From the NCBI GenBank assembly GCA_005882415.1, contig VBAE01000210.1, positions 1-22,405 on the forward strand: a stretch of 22,405 bases of DNA, written 5' to 3'. The first letter of the stretch is position 1, and the number at the start of each line of letters is the position of its first letter. The position numbers and the translations under genes were made by a program. The notes below the pieces were generated by a model. It saw only the letters and a program-made list of their open reading frames with translations, made no database searches and was not told where the DNA came from. Positions 15,080 through 21,597 of the stretch are shown here, one piece after another. The stretch is from Alphaproteobacteria bacterium. Lineage in GTDB: Bacteria > Pseudomonadota > Alphaproteobacteria > Sphingomonadales > Sphingomonadaceae.

Positions 15080-15881
15080 TCCCGGCACACGTCTGGCCTA
15101 TCGGCAGTGGCGGCCGTCCGGCGCCGCCCGCGCCGTGGTCGTCGTCGTGCCCGGCTTCAATTCCCACAGCTCCTATTATGAATGGGCAGGCACGCGGCTG
15201 GGAGCGGATGGCTATGCCACCTACGCGATCGACCTCCGGGGGCGCGGCGCGTCGGATGGGGACCGCTTTTACGTTCGCGATTTCGCCGATTATGTGAGCG
15301 ATCTCGGCCGGCTCATCGCCGAAGTCCGGGACCGCGAGCCGCTCCTGCCCCTGTTCCTCCTCGGCCATTCGGCAGGCGGGGTGGTGGCGTGCCTGTACGC
15401 GCTCGATTACCAGGCTGAGCTTGCCGGCCTGATCAGCGAAAGCTTCGCGCACGAGCTTCCCGCGCCGGACTTCGCGCTGGCCGCGATCAAGGGCCTCAGC
15501 CATCTCGCCCCACATGCCCATGTGCTCCGGCTCAGGAACGAGGATTTCTCGCGCGACCCGGCCGTGGTCGAAGCGATGAACGCCGATCCGCTGATCGCCC
15601 ACGAGTCCCAGCCTACCCAAACTCTGGCGGCGCTGGTGCGAGCGGACGAGCTGCTCAAAACGCGGTTCGGCAGCATGACCCTGCCGCTCCTCATTCTGCA
15701 CGGGACCGCCGACAAGGCCGCGAAGCCGAGCGGGAGCAGCCATTTCTTTGAACATGCGGGATCGGCCGACAAGAGCCTGAAGCTCTATGAAGGGGCCTAT
15801 CACGACCCGCTCAATGACCTCGACCGGGAAGCCGTGCTCGCCGACATCGTCGGCTGGCTCGACTCGCACAACGACGCTTAG
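15048..15881 (+). CDS. Alpha/beta hydrolase, monoacylglycerol lipase-like
   Basis: A 277-residue protein from ATG 15048 (MVQPIQYLEGDPGTRLAYRQ). It fits the serine aminopeptidase/lysophospholipase-like hydrolases (S33, Hydrolase_4): VVVVPGFNSHSSYYEWAG, DLRGRGASDGDRFYV, the nucleophile elbow LLGHSAGGVVAC with Ser at the centre, then LLILHGTADKAAKPSGS for the acid and GAYHDPLNDLDREAVL for the His. The complete triad is thus present. No signal peptide, so probably cytoplasmic. Likely an esterase or lipase on small glycerides. Its stop overlaps the stop of the convergent response regulator gene. Confidence 0.9.
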   Translation: MVQPIQYLEGDPGTRLAYRQWRPSGAARAVVVVVPGFNSHSSYYEWAGTRLGADGYATYAIDLRGRGASDGDRFYVRDFADYVSDLGRLIAEVRDREPLLPLFLLGHSAGGVVACLYALDYQAELAGLISESFAHELPAPDFALAAIKGLSHLAPHAHVLRLRNEDFSRDPAVVEAMNADPLIAHESQPTQTLAALVRADELLKTRFGSMTLPLLILHGTADKAAKPSGSSHFFEHAGSADKSLKLYEGAYHDPLNDLDREAVLADIVGWLDSHNDA

Positions 15882-16246
15882 GCCGAGCGGACCCTGCGCT
15901 GCTGCAGCGTCTCGGCGATCAGCGCGTCGAGCTCGGCGAGGGTGAAGGGCTTCTCAAGCACCGAGGCGCTCTCCCCCGCCGTCTGGCGCAGGACCCGGAG
16001 CGCGGCGTGACCGGTCGAGAAGATGACCGGGATCTCGGCGTCGATCTTCGCGATCTCCCGAGCGGTCTCGGCGCCGTCCATGCCGGGCATGACATAATCG
16101 AGGATGACGAGGCTCGGCCGCGACTCTTCGATCAGCGCCAGCGCGGCTTCGCCGCTCGCCGCCTCGCGGACGCTGTAGCCGAGCTCCGCAACGCTTCGCG
16201 CGATGGTCTCGCGGACCTGCGGTTCGTCATCCACTATCAAAATCAT
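15878..16246 (-). CDS. Single-domain response regulator
   Basis: A 122-residue protein made of one receiver domain. The acidic pocket is Asp6-Asp7 (ILIVDDEPQ), the phosphorylation site Asp50 (LVILDYVMPG), the switch Thr78/Gly79 (FSTGHAA) and Lys99-Pro100 (LEKPF). There is no output domain, so it probably acts through protein contacts or as a phosphate relay, as FixJ-like and CheY-like proteins do in alphaproteobacteria. No histidine kinase is encoded nearby. It follows the small gene at 16260-16586 by 13 bases and is probably in the same transcript. Confidence 0.93.
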   Translation of the reverse strand: MILIVDDEPQVRETIARSVAELGYSVREAASGEAALALIEESRPSLVILDYVMPGMDGAETAREIAKIDAEIPVIFSTGHAALRVLRQTAGESASVLEKPFTLAELDALIAETLQQRRVRSA

Positions 16247-16259
16247 AGTCTTACCCGAC

Positions 16260-16586
16260 TCACTCGGCCGCCTGGCTGAAAGCGGTCACCTCATAGAGCC
16301 GCTGGAAGCTGTCGGCATAGCCATAATCGACGACCACCCTCCGGCGCGTCCCCGTTCCCGGCGGAGTCCGTGGCTCAGGAGCAACGATGGGAGGGATCGA
16401 GCGCGGCCGCGCGGTCGGCCGATCGACCACCATCTCCTTGAACCACTCGCCCGCATAGGATCCGTCGATCCGGTGGACCCGCGACCCGACGATCCGACCG
16501 AGCGGCGTTCCCTCGAGATCGTAGATGCAGGTTTCGAAGAGGAAGCCGATCGGCTCCCCCTCGGTGGAGTACACATACATAGCCAT
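16260..16586 (-). CDS. Small beta-rich protein, possibly a beta-flower fold
   Basis: A 108-residue protein. Its first 55 residues are short strands with repeated turn patterns (MAMYVYSTEGEPIGFLFE, IYDLEGTPLGRIVG, VHRIDGSYAGEWFKEMVVD), where each repeat has an aromatic or hydrophobic residue, then D/E-G and then a Gly. This resembles the 4-fold beta-flower proteins and related repeat families. The tail is Pro/Arg-rich and ends in VVVDYGYADSFQRLYE. Function unknown. It leads a two-gene transcript with the response regulator and is divergent from the radical SAM gene. Confidence 0.65.
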   Translation of the reverse strand: MAMYVYSTEGEPIGFLFETCIYDLEGTPLGRIVGSRVHRIDGSYAGEWFKEMVVDRPTARPRSIPPIVAPEPRTPPGTGTRRRVVVDYGYADSFQRLYEVTAFSQAAE

Positions 16587-16772
16587 TTGGACCCGCCCCT
16601 AAGCTCACTCGCCGCAACCCCTGCGGCTCCACGCGCAGACAGCCGTTGGCCGGCTGTACTGCGGATTAACCAGACTCGCTTTCCAGGGCGGACGCCAGCC
16701 CCGCTCCGCCCAGCCGTTCGCCGCATGCGTCCGGATGCGTTGGAATGCGGGGGCTGGACAGCCAAGCCACTA

Positions 16773-16787
16773 GAACATAGAAGGAAC
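16773..16787 (+). promoter_or_regulatory. LexA-type SOS box (GAAC-N7-GAAC)
   Basis: GAAC at 16773-16776 and again at 16784-16787 are separated by exactly 7 bases. This direct repeat is the complement of GTTC-N7-GTTC, the LexA site of alphaproteobacteria. It ends 2 bases before the ATG of the radical SAM repair gene and overlaps its ribosome site, where a bound repressor would block the operon. The downstream genes are DNA repair genes, which agrees with SOS control. Confidence 0.75.
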
Positions 16788-16789
16788 AC

Positions 16790-17963
16790 ATGTCCCGCCT
16801 CGACACGCGCGAGAAGCTCGCCATCCTCGCCGATGCCGCCAAATATGACGCGTCCTGCGCCTCTTCGGGAACGTCGAAGCGCGACAGCAGCGGCGGCAAG
16901 GGGATCGGCTCGACCGAAGGGATGGGCATCTGCCACGCTTACGCGCCGGACGGGCGTTGCATCTCGCTGCTCAAGATCCTGCTGACCAACAGCTGCATCT
17001 TCGACTGCGTCTATTGCATCAACCGCAAGAGTTCGAACGTGCGCCGAGCGCGGTTCACGCCGGAGGAGGTGGTCCGGCTCACCCTCTCCTTCTACCGGCG
17101 TAATTATATCGAAGGGCTGTTCCTCTCCTCGGGTATCATCCGCTCGTCCAACTATACGATGGAGCAGATCGTAGAGGTGGCGCGGTCGCTGCGCGAGGAC
17201 CATGATTTTCGCGGCTATATCCACCTGAAGACCATCCCGGACGCCGATCCGGAGCTGGTCCGGCAGGCAGGGCTCCATGCCGACCGGGTGTCGATCAATG
17301 TCGAGCTTCCGACCGTGCGCGGGCTCGAACGGTTGGCTCCGGAGAAGGACGGGACCCGGATCGAGGGCGCGATGGCGGCGATGAAGGCGGATATCGTCGA
17401 AGGCGCCGACGCCAGGAAGCGCTTCCGCTCCGCCCCCTCCTTCGCGCCGGCCGGCCAGTCGACCCAGATGATCGTCGGCGCCGACAGCGCGAGCGACGGG
17501 GAGATCATCGGCCGGGCGAGCGGCCTCTACGACCGGTTCGCGCTGCGCCGCGTCTATTATTCGGCGTTCAGCCCGATCCCCGACGCGAGCGCGGTCCTGC
17601 CGCTGAAGCGCCCGCCGCTGATGCGCGAGCACAGGCTCTACCAGTCGGACTGGCTGATGCGCTTCTACGGCTTCGAAGCGAAGGAGGTGGCGGCCGCCGC
17701 CGACGCATCGGGCATGCTTCCGCTCGACATCGACCCCAAGCTCGCCTGGGCGCTCAAATTCCGCGAGAGCTTCCCGGTCGACGTCAACCGCGCGCCTCGC
17801 GAGAGCCTGCTGCGCGTGCCCGGCCCGCCTCACCGCCTCGATCGTCAAGGTCCGCCCCTTCATCGCTGCCGAGGGCTGGCGTCCCACGTTGCTAACGGAT
17901 CGGGCCGACCTGGCGGCGCGGCTGAAGCCTGCGGACAAGCAACTGGAATTGTTCGCCGGTTGA
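16790..17963 (+). pseudogene. Radical SAM DNA-repair protein (UDG-linked), C-terminus deleted and frameshifted
   Basis: Starts at ATG 16790 (MSRLDTREKLAILADAAKYD). It carries the 4Fe-4S motif CIFDCVYC (Cys69, Cys73, Cys76) and matches the putative DNA modification/repair radical SAM family that is linked to UDG genes (TIGR03916-like), including FLSSGIIRSSNYTMEQIVE and VYYSAFSPIPDASAVLP. After LLRVPG (17824) the frame changes. The family's remaining C-terminus, ARLTASIVKVRPFIAAEGW through LKPADKQLELFAG, appears in another frame and ends with TGA at 17961-17963. The helix-hairpin-helix stretch expected between VPG and ARL, roughly 23 residues, is missing, so a deletion of 3k+2 bases removed it. 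The original frame has no stop and runs on into the antitoxin (to 18286). The catalytic domain is complete, but the DNA-binding C-terminus is damaged. Confidence 0.8.
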
Positions 17964-17976
17964 GATTCGAGCCCAA

Positions 17977-17995
17977 GTGGACTAAGTTAGTCCAC
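17977..17995. promoter_or_regulatory. 19-bp palindromic operator of the toxin-antitoxin module
   Basis: GTGGACTAA and TTAGTCCAC flank a single G, a perfect inverted repeat. AGGAG follows directly (17996-18000), then the antitoxin ATG at 18008. Such a position is typical for antitoxin autoregulation. It marks the left edge of the inserted module. Confidence 0.7.
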
Positions 17996-18007
17996 AGGAG
18001 AAATGAG

Positions 18008-18286
18008 ATGGCCGACGCCGATCCCAAGCTGCCGACGACGGTGAACGTCCACGAAGCGAAGACGCATCTGTCGAAGCTGCTCGACCGCGTTCATGCCGGC
18101 GAGGAAATCATCGTCGCCAAGGCCGGCAAGCCTTATGCCAAGCTCGTGCCGGTGAAGCAGCCCAAGCCTCGGAAGCCGCGTGTACCCGGAGCCCTCAAGC
18201 ATCTGGGGCCAATCCCCGACAGCTTCTTCGATCCACTCCCTGACGATGAGCTCGACGCCTGGGAGGGCAAATACAGCTCCTTCTAG
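18008..18286 (+). CDS. Phd/YefM-family antitoxin
   Basis: A 92-residue protein from ATG 18008, with AGGAG 7 bases upstream. Residues 10-50 are the Phd/YefM DNA-binding domain: TTVNVHEAKTHLSKLLDRVH, AGEEIIVAKAGKPYAKLVPV. The tail (IPDSFFDPLPDDELDAWEG) is acidic and should wrap the toxin. It would repress its own promoter through the palindrome at 17977-17995 and neutralise the VapC-like toxin encoded by the overlapping downstream gene. Because the upstream radical SAM frame is open into this gene, an automatic caller may merge both into a 498-residue chimera; the proper start is the one given here. Confidence 0.87.
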   Translation: MADADPKLPTTVNVHEAKTHLSKLLDRVHAGEEIIVAKAGKPYAKLVPVKQPKPRKPRVPGALKHLGPIPDSFFDPLPDDELDAWEGKYSSF

Positions 18287-18657
18287 ACACGCACGCGCTG
18301 CTCTGGTGGCTTAGCGAGGATCCGGCGCTGAGCCGAACGGCCGACACGCTCATCCGCGACGAGACGAACGACGTCGTCATCAGCCCCGTCTCAGCCATCG
18401 AGATCGCGATCAAGCACCGGCTCGGTCGCCTCCCTCAGGCAGGCGCCTGGATCTTCGAGTTCCGCAATAGAATTGAGGATGAGAGATTTTGGCTGACGGT
18501 GCTGACGGCGGAGCACGCGCTGAGGGCGGGGTCATACCCGGGAGAGCATCGTGACCCGTTCGACCGGTTGCTCGCAGCGCAGGCGGAGCTTGACGGACTG
18601 ACGCTGATCACCCGCGATCGCGCTTTCCGCGATTTTCCCTGTGAGACGCTGTGGTAG
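18271..18657 (+). CDS. VapC-like PIN-domain toxin with non-standard start
   Basis: The PIN frame reads LLLDTHALLWWLSEDPALS, then VISPVSAIEIAIKHRLGRL, GEHRDPFDRLLAAQA and LTLITRDRAFRDFP, ending TAG at 18655-18657. Counting from 18271, the acidic residues of the RNase site are Asp6, Glu44, Asp95 and Asp116, all present. Homologues start M-x-LLLDTHALLWW; here the codon at that place (18271-18273) is ATA. The frame is closed by TGA at 18247, so the only other near-start is CTG at 18259. A single change from ATG to ATA would explain this and would also change the antitoxin codon TGC to TAC. PIN toxins cut RNA, often tRNA. Translation is probably weak or lost. It overlaps the antitoxin end by 16 bases. 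Confidence 0.8.
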   Translation: MQLLLDTHALLWWLSEDPALSRTADTLIRDETNDVVISPVSAIEIAIKHRLGRLPQAGAWIFEFRNRIEDERFWLTVLTAEHALRAGSYPGEHRDPFDRLLAAQAELDGLTLITRDRAFRDFPCETLW

Positions 18658-20036
18658 CCATCCGCCTCGCTGCCGAGGATGATTTCGAGGGTTGGCGGGA
18701 GGGAGCCCGGGCGCTGGCCGGCGCGGCTGTCCCGCCTCAGGAGGTCATCTGGATCGTCGGCGAGGCTGGCGGCGACCTGTTCGGCGGAGAGGACGCGCCG
18801 CTCCCCTCCGGCGGCGCCGCCTTCGCCGTCCCCCGCGCCTTCCTCACCCTCGCCGAGACCGCGATCTGCCATTCGGATCCGGAGCGGTTCGCGTTGCTCT
18901 ACGCGCTGCTGTTGCGCATCCGGAGCACGCCGGGCGCACTGGAGGACGAGGCGGACCCGCTCATCCGCCGGCTCCAAACGATGGCCAAGGCTGTGCGCCG
19001 CGACATCCACAAGATGCACGCCTTCGTCCGCTTTCGCGAGGTGGAGACGGACGGAGAAAGCCGCTTCGTCGCCTGGTTCGAGCCGGAGCACCATATCGTC
19101 CGCGCGGCAGCGCCCTTCTTCGCCCGCCGCTTCGCGTCGATGCTCTGGTCGATCCTGACGCCGGAGCTGTCGGCGCATTGGGACGGCGAGGCGCTCGCCT
19201 TCGGCCCCGGCGCGAGCAAGGCCGATGCGCCCGACGGCGATCCGGTCGAGGAGGTGTGGAAGACCTATTATGCGTCGATCTTCAACCCCGCCCGCCTCAA
19301 GGTCGGCGCCATGGTGAAGGAGATGCCGCGCAAATATTGGAAAAACATGCCCGAGACGGCGTTGGTGGGCGAGCTGATCGCAGGAGCGCAGGCGCGCGAG
19401 GCACATATGGTCGATGCTTCGAGGGAAAGGACCGGGTCGAACGCGCTGGCGGCGTGGCAGGCGGTGCGCGAGGAAGCCCGCGGCTGCACCCGCTGCCCCC
19501 TCTACGCCTGCGGCACCCAGACCGTGTTCGGAGAAGGCCCGGTCGAAGCGCCGTTGATGTTCGTCGGCGAGCAGCCCGGCGACCAGGAGGACCTTGCCGG
19601 CAAACCCTTTATTGGCCCCGCCGGCCAACTATTCGACCGCGCGCTGGGCGAGGCGGGGATCGACCGGAGCCAGGCCTACGTCACCAATGCCGTGAAGCAT
19701 TTCAAGTTCGAGCGACGCGGGAAGAGGCGCATCCATTCCAAGGCCGACGCCGGGGAGATCACCGCCTGCCACTGGTGGATCGAGCAGGAGCGGACGATCC
19801 TTCGACCCGCCCTGACGGTGGCGCTCGGGGCCACTGCCGCACGCTCCCTCTTCGGCAAGGCGGTGACCATCTCCTCCCTCCGCGGCCGCCCGCAGCGAGC
19901 CTTCGACGGCGGGGAGGCGTGGGTGACGGTCCACCCGAGCTTCCTGCTACGCGTGCGCGACGACAAAGAGACGGAATATGCCCGCTTCGTCGAGGACCTG
20001 GTCCGGGTGAGGGAGCGGCTGAAGGAGGTCGCCTGA
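18651..20036 (+). CDS. udgX: DUF4130 - UdgX-type uracil-DNA glycosylase fusion
   Basis: A 461-residue protein starting at GTG 18651, overlapping the toxin stop. Residues 1-255 are the DUF4130 (TIGR03915-like) domain that usually accompanies the radical SAM protein: VFRF-type pattern HAFVRFREVETDGESRFVAW, WFEPEHHIVRAAAPFFARRF and KTYYASIFNPARLKVGAM. Residues 270-461 are a family 4/UdgX uracil-DNA glycosylase: iron-sulfur cysteines CTRC (279, 282), VGEQPGDQEDLAGKPFIGPA at about 305-324, NAVKHFKFE, the diagnostic KRRIH loop with His362, and VTVHPSFLLR. In mycobacterial UdgX this His forms a covalent bond with DNA after uracil removal, so a similar suicide or protective role is expected. It was probably next to the radical SAM gene before the toxin-antitoxin insertion. 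SOS control via the LexA box is inferred. Confidence 0.92.
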   Translation: MVAIRLAAEDDFEGWREGARALAGAAVPPQEVIWIVGEAGGDLFGGEDAPLPSGGAAFAVPRAFLTLAETAICHSDPERFALLYALLLRIRSTPGALEDEADPLIRRLQTMAKAVRRDIHKMHAFVRFREVETDGESRFVAWFEPEHHIVRAAAPFFARRFASMLWSILTPELSAHWDGEALAFGPGASKADAPDGDPVEEVWKTYYASIFNPARLKVGAMVKEMPRKYWKNMPETALVGELIAGAQAREAHMVDASRERTGSNALAAWQAVREEARGCTRCPLYACGTQTVFGEGPVEAPLMFVGEQPGDQEDLAGKPFIGPAGQLFDRALGEAGIDRSQAYVTNAVKHFKFERRGKRRIHSKADAGEITACHWWIEQERTILRPALTVALGATAARSLFGKAVTISSLRGRPQRAFDGGEAWVTVHPSFLLRVRDDKETEYARFVEDLVRVRERLKEVA

Positions 20037-20042
20037 AGCTGT

Positions 20043-20076
20043 AGCGGCCCGGCTTCCCTAAGGAAGCCGGGCCGCT
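20043..20076. terminator. Strong hairpin terminator between convergent genes
   Basis: A perfect 15-bp stem (AGCGGCCCGGCTTCC, complementary arm GGAAGCCGGGCCGCT) with loop CTAA lies just after the udgX stop and before the end of the convergent DUF2171 gene. It lacks a T-run on the + side. It probably serves both transcripts. Confidence 0.8.
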
Positions 20077-20099
20077 CTCGCTCCGGCAGGAGCCGGCTT

Positions 20100-21155
20100 T
20101 TACCGGTCGCTTTGGTTCTTGTAGGTGCCGGAGAAGCTGCGCTCGAGGGCGTGCGGACCCTCGCTGCCGCTATTTTCGCGCTCGAACAGGGCGCGGGAGC
20201 CTTCCTCGGTGGTCCAGCCGGCGATCGCCTGCTCGGCGGTACGGTTGAGGATCACCTGGCCCTCGACCGTCTCGACCCAGGAGCAGGGCACCGAATGGTG
20301 GACGCCGCCGGCATTCTCGTCCTTGCGGTTGAGGACGATTCGGTCGCCCCGGACCTTGTCGACGGTGCCGACATGTTGGCGGTCGGAGCCGAGCACTTCC
20401 ATGTCCTCCGAGACCCTGGACAGCAACTGGCGCTGGCCCTGGCGCTTGCTCCGCCAGCCGCCGAACTCCTCCTCGAACTTCGACTGATGCTCGCGGCGAT
20501 ATTCCTCATAGTCGCGGTCGAGATCCTCGATCTGGCGGCGGCGCCATTCCGAATAATGCGGATCGTGATGGTCGCGTCCCATCGCGCCGGTGCCGGAATA
20601 GCCGGCTTGGCCGCGGGCCTGTTCGGGGCTTCCGCTATAGCCGTAGCTGCTCTGGCTGGAGAAGCCCTGGGTGTAGGGCGCGTCCCGTCCGCCGCTGCCA
20701 CCGGGGCGCCGGCCGCGCTCGCCGCCGACCGAATCGGTGAACCAGCCTTCGCGCTCCTGCGAGCGTTCGTGGACGCCCGGGCGATCGCTGTTCCAGCTGT
20801 CGGCGCGCTGGTTGCCCTAGCCGCCGCCGAAGTCGCCGCCGCCGAAGCTTCCGGGGCCGTCGTCCTGCTGGGAGCGGCCGCGCGGCTCGCGTCCCCAATC
20901 ATTGTCGCGATTGCCGGTCATGCGATGCTCGCGCTCCCAGCGGCGCTCGTCCATCTCGCGCCTGCGCTGGGCGTCGTCGTCGCCGAACCAGCTGCGGACC
21001 TCGTCTCCGGCGCGTTCGATGAAGCCGCGGTCGTCCGGACCGCCGCGGTGGTCATGGCCACCTGGACCGCGCCCCTGCTCACGTCCGTAACCGCCGCGAT
21101 AATATTCGCGCCCCTGCCCTCGATCGTCGCCGTAGCGATTGTCGCCGAAGCCCAT
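20100..21155 (-). pseudogene. SWFGD/DUF2171 domain protein interrupted by in-frame TAG
   Basis: Reads leftward from ATG (21153-21155) with AAGGAG just upstream (GAAGGAGATCAAG-ATG). The first 112 residues are Gly/Arg/Asp-rich (MGFGDNRYGDDRGQG) and hold the SWFGD motif (ERAGDEVRSWFGDDDAQRRR). A TAG at codon 113 (20817-20819) interrupts an otherwise continuous frame. The same frame goes on (GNQRADSWNSDRPGVHERSQ..., YGYSGSPEQARG), then YSEWRRRQIEDLDRDYEEYR and the DUF2171 domain (MEVLGSDRQHVGTVDKVRGD, HHSVPCSWVETVEGQ), to 20100. Sphingomonad relatives carry both domains in one protein, so I treat this as one gene of 351 codons. A single CAG-to-TAG change would explain the stop. The ATG at 20582 has no clear ribosome site. 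The function of the family is unknown, possibly stress related. Confidence 0.82.
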
Positions 21156-21395
21156 CTTGATCTCCTTCTGCTGGCCGCCGCCGCAACAGGCGCGGCCGAT
21201 CCGCGCTGGCGGGCTCTGGAGGCTGAAACGGGCGCCTGGCGCTGGTCGTTCCGGGGCAGGAGCCGGTCCGTTCCCTTGCTCGGGCGAATTGCAATCCAGG
21301 TTAGGGAAAGCCGCGAAAAGGCGCGGTTGCGCTGCGCCGCACGCCTCGCTAATGAAGCGCCTCGCCGGCCCCCGAGGGCCCGGCGACGAAGGCGC

Positions 21396-21471
21396 GGGGC
21401 TGTAGCTCAGATGGGAGAGCGCTGCAATCGCACTGCAGAGGTCAGGGGTTCGATTCCCCTCAGCTCCACCA
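21396..21471 (+). tRNA. tRNA-Ala (anticodon CGC)
   Basis: A complete 76-base cloverleaf. Acceptor arms GGGGCTG / CAGCTCC include the G3-U70 pair that defines alanine tRNAs. The D-arm contains TAGCTCAGATGGGAGAGC. The anticodon stem is CTGCA/TGCAG with loop ATCGCAC, giving anticodon CGC for GCG. The T-arm is AGGGGTTCGATTCCCCT, and CCA is encoded. No integrated element or duplicated 3' end is visible next to it. Confidence 0.97.
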
Positions 21472-21597
21472 GCCCTTCCCGATGCCGTATCCGGTCGCGA
21501 AACTGACGCCCGCCAAATGCGCAATATCGGTGCTTTACTACACTAATACAGCATGACACGTTGATTCGGAACCACAATCCGGGGGGTTTCGAAGAGC

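Noticed and set aside
16286..17938. 550-codon open frame on the - strand over the radical SAM gene
   Set aside because: Arg/Ala/Asp-rich composition without domains, antisense to a gene with clear 4Fe-4S motif; such long antisense frames are common in GC-rich DNA.
16790..18286. A genuine radical SAM-antitoxin fusion gene of 498 codons
   Set aside because: The segment between the two (PPHRLDRQGPPLHR...) is out-of-frame translation of the family's own C-terminus, and the antitoxin has its own operator, ribosome site and ATG. Treated as an accident of the deletion, though noted as a finding.
18435..19628. 397-codon - strand frame opposite VapC and udgX
   Set aside because: No recognisable motif, while the + strand has a complete UdgX protein.
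20112..21506. 464-codon open frame on the + strand running across the tRNA
   Set aside because: Ala/Leu/Val mirror of the SWFGD/DUF2171 gene and crosses a perfect tRNA-Ala; not a real protein.
21396..21597. tRNA-Ala as a possible integration site for the accessory DNA
   Set aside because: No integrase, no repeated tRNA 3' end visible in the window, and the suspected foreign region is 18 kb away.
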